Positions 9,770 to 18,154 of a stretch of DNA of 64,000 bases are shown here, piece by piece. Under the pieces are notes generated by a model. That model worked only from the letters and a program-made list of their open reading frames with translations. It had not been told where the DNA came from and did not search any database. Made by a program: the position numbers and the translations under genes. The stretch is from Blautia hansenii DSM 20583. GTDB taxonomy: Bacteria; Bacillota; Clostridia; Lachnospirales; Lachnospiraceae. The stretch spans positions 3,001,950 through 3,065,949 of the forward strand of contig NZ_CP022413.2 of NCBI RefSeq assembly GCF_002222595.2, read 5' to 3'. Position 1 is the stretch's first letter; the number at the start of each line of letters is the position of its first letter.

Positions 9770-10672
9770 TTATCCTCTTGTCATTTTCACAAACAGTCCT
9801 TGCATAGCTTTTTCGGAAGTTTCTGTTTGCACATGAATTTTAATATTTCTCTTTTCACATTCTTCTGCAAATTCTTTACCAAAATAAGTAAAGCTCTTTG
9901 AAATCTGTCCACCGAAAATAATTGCATCAGGATGGAAATCTTCGATAACAGGAAGAATTGCAGCTATAATGTCATCTCCAAATTTCTTCCATGCTTTCAG
10001 AGCTGTTTCATCACCTTTCTGACATAAATCATAAAGTTCTTTTCCGCTCTTAGGCTCTCCAAATACTTCCTTACAAATTCGTTCCAGTCCTCTTACTGAA
10101 ATATAGTCATCAATAATAGAGTCTTTATATGGAAGCCAATACAACCATCCACACTCCGGTACTCCCTCTCCTGATTTCTGAGGAACTTTATCCTTTAAAA
10201 ATGCTGTTCCTGTACCTGTCCCTATACAAAGACATACGATTTTTGATTCATCCTGCATTTCTCCGAACCATGCTTCTCCAACTGCAAATGCCTCAATGTC
10301 GTGCAAATAACCAAATTTAGCATTTTCAATTTCAGGAATTCTTTTTTTCATTTCAGGTTCTAAGGCTCTTCCGTAAATGCTGTCATATTTATTCAATCCC
10401 TGAATTTGACAAATTCCCTTTTCATAATCAAAAGGTCCCGGAAATGCCATGCCAACTCCTATTATTTCTGCCTGCGGATTTGTGTTCATTAACTCTCTCA
10501 AAATAAAAGCAAAATTATCCAGAATAACATCTGCGCTTTCTCTGGATTTTGATGGGTAAGAAGAAATATCTGTTTTTCTGTTGCCTTCCTCATCAAACAC
10601 AGCGCCTTTAATCTGTGTTCCTCCTACATCAAGAAGTAAATACACTTTTTCTGTATAATTTGTCATAGCCAT
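9770..10672 (-). CDS. ROK-family sugar kinase
   Basis: A 300-residue ATP-dependent hexose or amino-sugar kinase. The phosphate-binding motif LLLDVGGTQIKGAVFDEEG is at the N-terminus, and the catalytic-base region YLHDIEAFAVGEAWFG and the adenosine segment CLCIGTGTGTAF follow. The usual ROK zinc motif (CxCGxxGCxE) is absent; only ECGWLYWLPY stands at the place. This may be a divergent glucokinase or N-acetylmannosamine-type kinase. It has its own promoter and a possible palindromic operator, and precedes an MFS transporter gene. A mannose/amino-sugar role would fit the neighbouring glycan operon but is not proven. Confidence 0.85.
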   Translation of the reverse strand: MAMTNYTEKVYLLLDVGGTQIKGAVFDEEGNRKTDISSYPSKSRESADVILDNFAFILRELMNTNPQAEIIGVGMAFPGPFDYEKGICQIQGLNKYDSIYGRALEPEMKKRIPEIENAKFGYLHDIEAFAVGEAWFGEMQDESKIVCLCIGTGTGTAFLKDKVPQKSGEGVPECGWLYWLPYKDSIIDDYISVRGLERICKEVFGEPKSGKELYDLCQKGDETALKAWKKFGDDIIAAILPVIEDFHPDAIIFGGQISKSFTYFGKEFAEECEKRNIKIHVQTETSEKAMQGLFVKMTRG

Positions 10673-10702
10673 TTTTCCTTTCCATACGATTTATTTCTAC
10701 AT

Positions 10703-10758
10703 TTGTAGTAACCACAACGTTATGCCCTTTATATTATCAAATTTTTTTTCATTTGCAA
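10703..10758 (-). promoter_or_regulatory. Promoter and possible operator of the ROK kinase gene
   Basis: On the minus strand: TTGCAA (10753-10758), 16-base spacer, TAATAT (10731-10736). Just downstream is an imperfect palindrome, TTGTGGTTACTACAA (10703-10717), where a repressor could block transcription. The regulator is unknown. Confidence 0.55.
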
Positions 10759-10844
10759 GTTTTTTCTTGATTTTTTATATTTCCCAGTAAAAACCCATTT
10801 TCTTTCATTCGCATCCCACTATTATTTAATTAAGAACCATAAAC

Positions 10845-10889
10845 AAAAACCGCTGAAATCCTTAAAAAATAAGGTTTTCAGCGGTTTTC
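10845..10889 (-). terminator. Terminator of the sucrose operon
   Basis: Strong stem-loop: AAAACCGCTGAAA pairs with TTTCAGCGGTTTT, extended inside by CCTT/AAGG. On the minus strand it is followed by U-rich sequence. It begins about 20 bp after the amylosucrase stop codon. Confidence 0.85.
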
Positions 10890-10907
10890 ATAGTATCTCA
10901 TCCAAAA

Positions 10908-12758
10908 TCAAACTTGATACAACCAACAAAAACTGCCCGCAGGAACTAAAACGGCTTTCGCTTCTTTTTGTTCACCTGACATTACATCTGTATAAAGGCC
11001 ATCTTCTTGAATCCATGCTGTTTTTTCTTCCTGGGAAAAATTAAATAACGCAATCAATTTTTCTTCATCTTGGCTTCTTTTAATTCCAAGTATGGCATTG
11101 TCATAGGTTTCCAACATTTCTATATCTGCCTGTGCATCAAAAACTTTATGTTCTGCTCGAAATGTTTCCAATTCTTTTAAAGCGTTAAAAATCTGATGTT
11201 GACTTGTACCCTCTTCACATATTTTTTTCTGCAAATCCCATTGAAATTTTCCACGATGCAAATATCTGGAATCTTCACATTTCATCGGGTCATCATGATA
11301 GCTATAATCATTCAACTGTCCGATTTCATCTCCACAATACAATACCGGAATTCCGGATTGTACAAGCAAATACGCATGTAGCATAATCACCCATCCGGCT
11401 GCTTTCCTAATTTCCTCTTCGTCCTGTTCATACAGAGCCTTTTCCAAACCACAAAGGGAAGCCGTTGTTCCGCATAATCTGGCATCTTTACTGATTGGAT
11501 CTGAGTTATATAATTCTCCGCGCCCTACAGCCTCTGGGTACTTTCCGGTCAGATAATCGTTCAAATATTGCTTATGTGGAATTTCACGAATCGAAAAATT
11601 CTCTAACCACTCATAATCCAATCCCCATCCTATGTCATCATGACAACGAAGATAATTCAAAAATACATAGTCTTTTGGTAAGTGACTGATAATCTCCATC
11701 TGCCTTTTCAACAACCTGACATCCTTCGTTGCCACTGTATGCCAAGTCGTTGCCATGGTTGTAACATTATACAACAGATGACATTCCGGCTTTTCTATGG
11801 TGCCGAAGTATGGCACTACTTTTGAAGGTTCCATAACAATCTCTCCAAGCAAAAGCACACCCGGACATACAATTTCCGTCACAATTCTCATAATTCGGAC
11901 AATGCTGTGAACCTGTGGAAGGTTGCGACAGCTCGTTCCTAACTGTTTCCAAATATATGGTACGGCATCCAATCGTAAAATATCAATTCCTCGATTAGCA
12001 AGATACAGCATATTGTCAATCATCTCGTTTAGGACAACCGGATTCCAGTAGTTCAGATCCCATTGATATGGATAGAAGGTTGTCATGACATGTTTCCCCA
12101 TATCAGGAAGCCATGTAAAATTCCCCGGAGCCGTTGTAGGAAATACCTGTGGAACTGTCTTTTCAAATTCTGCCGGAAGCTCATAATTATCGTAAAAGTA
12201 ATAACGGTCCATATATTCCCGTTCACCTTGTCTGGCACGTTTTGCCCACTCATGATCTTCAGATGTATGATTCATCACAAAATCAAGGCAGACGCAGATG
12301 TTTCGCCTATGACATGCTCCGGTCAAGTTCTCCAAATCTTTCATTGTCCCAAGTTGCGGCTGCACACTCCGAAAATCTGCTACCGCATATCCACCATCAC
12401 TTCGCCCTTCCGGGGAAGCAAGGAGAGGCATTAAATGCAGATAATTCACATGACATGATTCAATATAATCCAACCGTTTTTTAACTCCATTGAGGTTCTC
12501 TGCAAACGCATCTGTATAGAGCATCATGCCCAGCAAGTCACTCTTTTTATACCAATCTGTATTCTTCGCACGTGACTCATCTAACTTTTTCAAATTCGGT
12601 TTTCGTACATGATATGCCTCTTGCATCCGATATAATAAATTCTCAAACTGATCGCTGCGTTCTGGATACAACTCCATATAAAGCCATTTTAATTCGTCAT
12701 AATACAGTTCCAGGCGTTTCTCATAACGCTGTTCTGCCTGTGATTTTTTTGCTTTCAT
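10908..12758 (-). CDS. Amylosucrase-like GH13 glucosyltransferase
   Basis: A 616-residue GH13 enzyme that most resembles subfamily 4 amylosucrase, which uses sucrose to extend alpha-glucan and releases fructose. The (beta/alpha)8 motifs are visible: DFVMNHTS, DILRLDAVPYIWK (Asp nucleophile), LLLGEIV (acid/base Glu) and RCHDDIGW (transition-state Asp). An N-terminal helical region of about 90 residues precedes the barrel, as in amylosucrases. It is the last gene of the sucrose import operon, 11 bp after fructokinase, which supports sucrose as the substrate. A plain amylase or sucrose hydrolase activity is possible. No signal peptide, so cytoplasmic. Confidence 0.85.
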   Translation of the reverse strand: MKAKKSQAEQRYEKRLELYYDELKWLYMELYPERSDQFENLLYRMQEAYHVRKPNLKKLDESRAKNTDWYKKSDLLGMMLYTDAFAENLNGVKKRLDYIESCHVNYLHLMPLLASPEGRSDGGYAVADFRSVQPQLGTMKDLENLTGACHRRNICVCLDFVMNHTSEDHEWAKRARQGEREYMDRYYFYDNYELPAEFEKTVPQVFPTTAPGNFTWLPDMGKHVMTTFYPYQWDLNYWNPVVLNEMIDNMLYLANRGIDILRLDAVPYIWKQLGTSCRNLPQVHSIVRIMRIVTEIVCPGVLLLGEIVMEPSKVVPYFGTIEKPECHLLYNVTTMATTWHTVATKDVRLLKRQMEIISHLPKDYVFLNYLRCHDDIGWGLDYEWLENFSIREIPHKQYLNDYLTGKYPEAVGRGELYNSDPISKDARLCGTTASLCGLEKALYEQDEEEIRKAAGWVIMLHAYLLVQSGIPVLYCGDEIGQLNDYSYHDDPMKCEDSRYLHRGKFQWDLQKKICEEGTSQHQIFNALKELETFRAEHKVFDAQADIEMLETYDNAILGIKRSQDEEKLIALFNFSQEEKTAWIQEDGLYTDVMSGEQKEAKAVLVPAGSFCWLYQV

Positions 12759-12769
12759 TCTTCTATTCC

Positions 12770-13729
12770 TTATCTGCTTTTTTCTTCTACAAATCTGCGG
12801 ATTTCCTGTTCTTTTGGCATGGAGCGAATAGCTCCTTTCTTCAATGTAATCAAAGCCGCTCCTGCATTGGCAAATGTAAGCATCTCTTCCAGCTCTTTCT
12901 CGGATAGATGCTGAAGGTCATGCTCCAACAGGTATCCCAAAGAACAGCCGCAAAATGTATCTCCTGCTCCGGTTGTCTCAATTGCCTGCACGCAAAAACC
13001 TTTTTTCTCTACTCGCATTTCTTTATAATAGGCACAGCTTCCATCTTTCCCTTTTGTAAGAAGAATTAGTGGAATTTGATATTTTTCCTGAAGAATGGCA
13101 ATTCCTTCATCATAATCCTCTTTTCCGGTTACAAATTGGATCTCATTATCCGAAATTTTCAAAATATCGCATTGCCGGAAACCATATTCCATCTGCTCTT
13201 TTGCAAGCTCCAAAGACTCCCACAGAGGCTCTCGCAAATTCGGATCAAAAGAAATGAGTGCACCTGCCTCTTTCGCAATGGAAACTGCTTTTTTTGTAGC
13301 ATTTCTCGCACCTTCATGTGTCATGGACAACGTACCAAAATGAAATATTTTTGTATCTTTTATAACTTCCGGATTGATTTCCTCTTCACTAAGCATCATA
13401 TCTGCGCCAGGATTTCGATAGAATGAAAACTCTCTATCTCCATCTGCCAATGTATGTACAAATGCAAGCGTTGTTCGTACCTCTTCATCCATAATCAGAT
13501 TTTTTGAATCAATCCCCACTTCGTCTAATGTCTGTTTCAACAAGTTTCCAAACATATCCTGTCCAACTTTTCCAATAAATGCGGTCTTTTTTCCCATCTG
13601 TTTCAGCATAGCAAGCACATTGCATGGTGCTCCCCCTGGATTTACTTCCAAAAGCTGATTTCCCTGTTCACTTTTTCCGCTTTCTGTAAAATCAATCAAA
13701 AGCTCTCCAAGCGCTACTACATCATACAT
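12770..13729 (-). CDS. scrK: Fructokinase, PfkB family
   Basis: A 319-residue ribokinase-fold kinase. The first signature reads EVNPGGAPCNVLAML and the second, with the catalytic Asp, ETTGAGDTFCGCSLGYLLE. It phosphorylates free fructose released by the GH32 and amylosucrase-like enzymes encoded on either side. The gene sits 27 bp after the GH32 gene and 11 bp before the GH13 gene, in one operon with the sugar ABC transporter. Context makes fructose the best substrate; other ketoses cannot be excluded by sequence alone. Confidence 0.9.
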   Translation of the reverse strand: MYDVVALGELLIDFTESGKSEQGNQLLEVNPGGAPCNVLAMLKQMGKKTAFIGKVGQDMFGNLLKQTLDEVGIDSKNLIMDEEVRTTLAFVHTLADGDREFSFYRNPGADMMLSEEEINPEVIKDTKIFHFGTLSMTHEGARNATKKAVSIAKEAGALISFDPNLREPLWESLELAKEQMEYGFRQCDILKISDNEIQFVTGKEDYDEGIAILQEKYQIPLILLTKGKDGSCAYYKEMRVEKKGFCVQAIETTGAGDTFCGCSLGYLLEHDLQHLSEKELEEMLTFANAGAALITLKKGAIRSMPKEQEIRRFVEEKSR

Positions 13730-13756
13730 TTTCTTTCTCCTTGTGCAGTCATTTAT

Positions 13757-15070
13757 CTATTCTAAAGTTTCTATTGCTACGGATACATTTCCCTGTACCT
13801 TAATTTCATTTCCAAGCTGATATACAGCATTTGATATTACTGCCTCTCCCTCATTTACAAACACTTCTATCAGATTTTGGTCCACATAAACTTCCAGATT
13901 AAATCCATCTGCTAATTCCGGTGTTGCAAACTCTGTACGAAACTGGGGAAATGCCGTATACAACGTACTTCTGTCTGTGCAGATTTTTTTACCCTGACGG
14001 AAGATACGATATCCTCCAACATTAACTTCCTCTCCGTCCTGCAGAGAAAATCGTAATCGATATCCTGCGTCTGAAGCTTCTTTTGGTGAATCAATCTTTT
14101 TTGTATATACATTTTGGATATTTGGATGCACACGGAAATAGATTTTTCCGTTCTTCACTTCTACTACACGTGGAATACTCATCATTCCCTGCCATTTTCC
14201 ATCTACCGGCTGTGGCATACGAAGCCATGCCATCAAAATTCTTCTTCCCTGTGCATCTACTGTACTCTGCGGTGCATAGAGATCCAAGCCATAATCCAGA
14301 AATTGATAAGTATCCGGAAGTTCCATGCGGCAATTTTTTTTATCAAAAGACACCTGCATACAAATGGCTTGATTTTCATCTGCCTTGCCATCCTTCAAAA
14401 TCCCCATCGGAGAAAAGATGATAATCTGTTTGCCATTTACTTCAAAGTAATCCGGACATTCCCACATCCAGCCAAATTCTTCTCCTTTAGAAACAGAGTT
14501 TACATAATCCCAATGTTCCTTGTCTGTACTTTTGAAAAACAGCAATCTTCCTTTTCTGTCTTCTATTGTACTTCCAAGCACCATATACCAGCCGTCCTCT
14601 TCTTTCCAGACTTTTGGATCTCTTGTGTGTCTTGCATCTCCGATTTGCGAATTTTGAATAACTGGAATTACTGTTTTCTTATCTTTTATGTTGTCAAACT
14701 GCATTCCATCCTCTGAAGTAATCATCATTTGTGCAGATACAAACTGTTCATCTAAACAAAGATTAATATCCTCGGGATTTTCCACCGTATAATTCACACC
14801 GGTATAATACAGATACAATTTTCCATCTTCTTCCACTGCACTTCCTGAAAAACATCCGCTTCTGTCATCAGTTTTACTTGGAAACAGCGCAATTCCGAGA
14901 TTTTCCCAATGTACTAAATCCTTACTGATTACGTGGTTCCAATGCATTCTTCCCCATCTGGCATTATATGGGAAGCACTGATAAAATAAATGGTATGCAC
15001 CTTGATAATAAATAAAACCATTCGGGTCATTCATCCAATTGTTATTCGGTTTTACGTGTATTTTCTGCAT
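13757..15070 (-). CDS. GH32 beta-fructofuranosidase (sucrose/fructan hydrolase)
   Basis: A 437-residue intracellular GH32 enzyme with a five-bladed propeller and a C-terminal beta-sandwich. The three catalytic motifs are intact: NNWMNDPNGF (Asp nucleophile), ARHTRDPKVW (transition-state Asp) and WECPDYFEV (acid/base Glu). It splits sucrose, or short fructooligosaccharides, into glucose or shorter chains plus fructose. There is no signal peptide. Because import is by an ABC transporter and not a PTS, the natural substrate should be unphosphorylated, unlike classic sucrose-6-phosphate hydrolases. Confidence 0.92.
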   Translation of the reverse strand: MQKIHVKPNNNWMNDPNGFIYYQGAYHLFYQCFPYNARWGRMHWNHVISKDLVHWENLGIALFPSKTDDRSGCFSGSAVEEDGKLYLYYTGVNYTVENPEDINLCLDEQFVSAQMMITSEDGMQFDNIKDKKTVIPVIQNSQIGDARHTRDPKVWKEEDGWYMVLGSTIEDRKGRLLFFKSTDKEHWDYVNSVSKGEEFGWMWECPDYFEVNGKQIIIFSPMGILKDGKADENQAICMQVSFDKKNCRMELPDTYQFLDYGLDLYAPQSTVDAQGRRILMAWLRMPQPVDGKWQGMMSIPRVVEVKNGKIYFRVHPNIQNVYTKKIDSPKEASDAGYRLRFSLQDGEEVNVGGYRIFRQGKKICTDRSTLYTAFPQFRTEFATPELADGFNLEVYVDQNLIEVFVNEGEAVISNAVYQLGNEIKVQGNVSVAIETLE

Positions 15071-15082
15071 AGAATTCCTCCA

Positions 15083-15322
15083 TTACTCTTCTACTGCAAA
15101 CGGTTGTAAAAGAGCTGCCGCTTTTTCTGCATCTTCTCCGTCTGCATGAATTCGAACCATAACAGGTTCTGATAAATTGATACTAAAAATCCCCATAATC
15201 GACTTTGCATCAATCACATAACGTCCTGATGCAATGTCCACATCACAATCCAGCTTACAAACTGTATTCACAAAATTTTTTACGCCTTCTATTGTCCCTA
15301 AAAAGATATTCATTGTCTTCAT
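15083..15322 (-). CDS. HPr-like protein lacking the active-site histidine
   Basis: A 79-residue protein with the C-terminal two thirds of the HPr fold. DAKSIMGIFSI matches the regulatory serine segment of HPr, with Ser at residue 41. The N-terminal active-site loop of HPr (GIHARPA) is replaced by GTIEGVKNF, and the protein has no histidine there, so it cannot carry PTS phosphate in the usual way. It therefore resembles Crh, the regulatory HPr paralogue phosphorylated only on serine. It sits between the ATPase and GH32 genes (11 and 12 bp gaps), so it is made with a non-PTS sugar importer. A regulatory role in carbon control is inferred. Confidence 0.75.
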   Translation of the reverse strand: MKTMNIFLGTIEGVKNFVNTVCKLDCDVDIASGRYVIDAKSIMGIFSINLSEPVMVRIHADGEDAEKAAALLQPFAVEE

Positions 15323-15333
15323 ATTTGTACCCC

Positions 15334-16428
15334 CTACATATAATTCATTTCTGTATCCTTATCAAAGAAATGCATCTTCGATGGTACAAATACAAACTCA
15401 ATTTCATCACCCACCTGGCTGATTTCATATTTGGATACTCTTGCTACTGCCTGGCATCCTCCAAACTGGAAATACAGATTGTTTTCATTTCCCATAACTT
15501 CTGTATCTGTAATAATTGCCTTCTGACGACTTTCTTTATAAAGCTCCAGATTTGCCGCATCCATCTTCAAATCTTCACCACGAATTCCAAGAATCATATC
15601 TCCTTCTTTTCCGGCAAGTTTCTTCACAACACTTTCTGATAGTGCAAATGTACTGCCGTCTGCGAATGTAATATTGTTTCCTGTAACTGTCACATCAAAA
15701 AAGTTCATCTGTGGAGAACCAATAAATCCTGCTACAAACTTATTTACCGGATGATCATAAAGCTCCATTGGCTTTCCTACTTGCTGAATCACACCATCCT
15801 TCATAATAACAATGCGGTCTGCCATGGTCATCGCTTCCACCTGGTCATGTGTTACATAAATTGTTGTTGCACCAAGCTCTCGATGAAGCTTACTAATCTC
15901 CGTTCTCATGCTGACACGAAGCTTTGCATCCAAGTTAGATAATGGTTCATCCATAAGAAATACTTTCTGGTTTTTTACGATTGCTCTTCCTAACGCTACC
16001 CTCTGGCGCTGTCCACCGGACAAATTTTTCGGTTTACGATTTCGATATTCCTGTAATCCTAAAATATCAATTGCCCAATCTACCTTTTTCTTAATCTGGT
16101 CTGCCGGCATTTTCATGTTCTTCAGACCATAACCGATATTTTTCTCTACGGTCATGTGAGGATATAAAGCATAGTTCTGAAATACCATTGCAATTCCTCT
16201 ATCTCTCGGAGCTACTTCATTTACTTTTTTCCCGTCAATATAAAGCTCTCCTTCTGTAATCTCCTCAAAACCTGCAATCATACGAAGCGTTGTAGATTTA
16301 CCACAACCTGATGGTCCTACGAATGCAATAAATTCTTTCTCATTAATCTCTAAGTTAAAATCATCTACTGATTTTTTCTCTGCACCTGCATATTTTTTTC
16401 CAATATTCTTAAATTCAATAAAAGCCAT
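15334..16428 (-). CDS. Sugar ABC transporter ATPase, MsmK/UgpC type
   Basis: A 364-residue ATP-binding subunit. The nucleotide-binding domain shows Walker A GPSGCGKSTT, signature LSGGQRQRVALGRA and Walker B VFLMDEPLSNLDA with the switch His in IYVTHDQVEAMTM. A C-terminal regulatory OB-fold (about residues 240-364) is typical of MalK-like proteins. It follows the two permeases by 6 bp. Members of this family often serve several importers, so this ATPase may also drive the mannoside transporter at 3.7-7.2 kb, which has none of its own (inference). Confidence 0.93.
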   Translation of the reverse strand: MAFIEFKNIGKKYAGAEKKSVDDFNLEINEKEFIAFVGPSGCGKSTTLRMIAGFEEITEGELYIDGKKVNEVAPRDRGIAMVFQNYALYPHMTVEKNIGYGLKNMKMPADQIKKKVDWAIDILGLQEYRNRKPKNLSGGQRQRVALGRAIVKNQKVFLMDEPLSNLDAKLRVSMRTEISKLHRELGATTIYVTHDQVEAMTMADRIVIMKDGVIQQVGKPMELYDHPVNKFVAGFIGSPQMNFFDVTVTGNNITFADGSTFALSESVVKKLAGKEGDMILGIRGEDLKMDAANLELYKESRQKAIITDTEVMGNENNLYFQFGGCQAVARVSKYEISQVGDEIEFVFVPSKMHFFDKDTEMNYM

Positions 16429-16434
16429 AATATA

Positions 16435-17286
16435 TTAACCCTCCTTAGAACCTGTTGAAGTTACACCTTCTACAATCTGTTTTGAGAACAGAGCGTAAAT
16501 GATCATAACCGGAATCGTAATCAAAGTGATGACAGCAAGCACCTGTCCCATGGTTGTATTATCATTGGATGTGATGGAGTTCAAACCAATCTGTGCCGTC
16601 AGAAGATCACTGGATGTAAATACAAGTGAAGGCCAGAGATAATCGTTCCATACACCTAAAAATGTAAACACGCTGACTGTTGCAACCACAGTCTTAGACA
16701 TCGGTAACACCATAGTAAAAAAGTATTTAACCGGTCCACAAAAATCAAGCTGAGCTGCTTCATATACATCATCCGGCAGGCTTACAAACACCTGTCTGAA
16801 TAAGAAAATATTAAACGGATTTACAATCATCGGTAAAATATAACCAATTACGGTATTTAAAAGCCCTGCCTTGGCAATAATCAGGAAATGAATGGTGATA
16901 ACCGTTTCTGTCGGTACAATCAGCAACATCATAATAACCAAAAGCCATTGTTCTCTAAATGGAAAATTCACCTTTGCAAGTGCATATCCTGCCAAACCAT
17001 TCACAATAATTCCAAGTACAATGAGAACTGCCGCATATAGCAGAGTGTTCAGCATATATCTTAAAAAATTCGTATCCGTAAGAATTGTAATATAGTTTTC
17101 AAAATAATTTCCGTTTAATGCCGGCGGAATAAAAGCCGCCAGTGAATTCATATCTGCTGTAATTGCTGCATCCGGTTTAAAGGAATTTGCAATCATCCAA
17201 ATAACCGGAAATAAGAAAAACACAGATAACACCAAAAGAAATATAATCAAAATCCAATTAACTGTTTTTTGCTTTCTTGTCAACAT
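16435..17286 (-). CDS. Sugar ABC permease, MalG type
   Basis: A 283-residue permease with six predicted membrane segments and the EAA loop EAAQLDFCGPVKYFFTMVLP. It pairs with the MalF-type permease encoded just upstream. The two genes overlap by 29 bp, which indicates translational coupling. It forms the channel for the sucrose/fructooligosaccharide importer encoded by this operon. Confidence 0.92.
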   Translation of the reverse strand: MLTRKQKTVNWILIIFLLVLSVFFLFPVIWMIANSFKPDAAITADMNSLAAFIPPALNGNYFENYITILTDTNFLRYMLNTLLYAAVLIVLGIIVNGLAGYALAKVNFPFREQWLLVIMMLLIVPTETVITIHFLIIAKAGLLNTVIGYILPMIVNPFNIFLFRQVFVSLPDDVYEAAQLDFCGPVKYFFTMVLPMSKTVVATVSVFTFLGVWNDYLWPSLVFTSSDLLTAQIGLNSITSNDNTTMGQVLAVITLITIPVMIIYALFSKQIVEGVTSTGSKEG

Positions 17287-18154
17287 GTTTTTTCTCCTTT
17301 CCTTTTGTCAGCACATTCTGGATAATGGTTAAAATAACCACAAATACCGTAAATACAATTGCCATTGTAGACGCAAGTCCCATCTCCCAGTTCATGGTAC
17401 CTGTCTCATAAATATCATAAACAAGGGTATATGTGGAATGATCCGGTCCACCGCCTGTCATAACCATTGGCTGTACAAGCATACGGAATGCTCCGATTGT
17501 TACCGTGATGAATACGAATACACAAAGTGGTTTCAATTCCGGAAGTGTAATATCTTTGAATTTCTGCCATGCGCTTGCATGATCCAACTCCGCTGCTTCG
17601 TAAAGTGCCGGATTGATATTTTGAAGTCCTCCAAGGAAAATAATCATCTGATATCCTACACCCTGCCATACACTCATTACTGCAATAGACGGAAGTGCCT
17701 GTTTTGCACTATATATAAACGGTTGTGCCTGAATTCCGATTTGTGACAGCATCGTATTTAAAATTCCCTCCGGACTATAAATGTCCATCCATAATGTTGA
17801 TACAACTGCCAGTGACATAACAACAGGTATAAAAAATGCTACTTTAAAATATTTTTTACAATGGGTCACCTTATTAATTCCAAGTGCAAGAAGCAGAGCA
17901 CCAATACACTGGAATGGAACAATAATCAGTACAAATTTTACCGTGTTGAAGAATGCTTTCAAAAAGAGTTCATCTTTGAATATATTTGCATAGTTCTTCA
18001 ACCCAACAAAGCTTGTCATATCTGGATTCAAAGCAAAATAATCAGTAAAACTAAAAATAAATGTCAGCGCCATTGGTAAAAAAAGGAATAAAGTAAGTAA
18101 TATCAGCGCTGGTCCAAAAAACGCCATTCCTAAAATTGATTCTTTTTTCTTCAT
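17258..18154 (-). CDS. Sugar ABC permease, MalF type
   Basis: A 298-residue permease with six predicted membrane segments and EAA loop EAAELDHASAWQKFKDITLP. Its start codon overlaps the last base of the binding-protein gene, and its end overlaps the start of the MalG-type gene by 29 bp, so the three proteins are likely made in step. The C-terminus is strongly basic (KGKEKKHVDKKAK), as expected for a cytoplasmic tail. Confidence 0.92.
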   Translation of the reverse strand: MKKKESILGMAFFGPALILLTLFLFLPMALTFIFSFTDYFALNPDMTSFVGLKNYANIFKDELFLKAFFNTVKFVLIIVPFQCIGALLLALGINKVTHCKKYFKVAFFIPVVMSLAVVSTLWMDIYSPEGILNTMLSQIGIQAQPFIYSAKQALPSIAVMSVWQGVGYQMIIFLGGLQNINPALYEAAELDHASAWQKFKDITLPELKPLCVFVFITVTIGAFRMLVQPMVMTGGGPDHSTYTLVYDIYETGTMNWEMGLASTMAIVFTVFVVILTIIQNVLTKGKEKKHVDKKAKNS

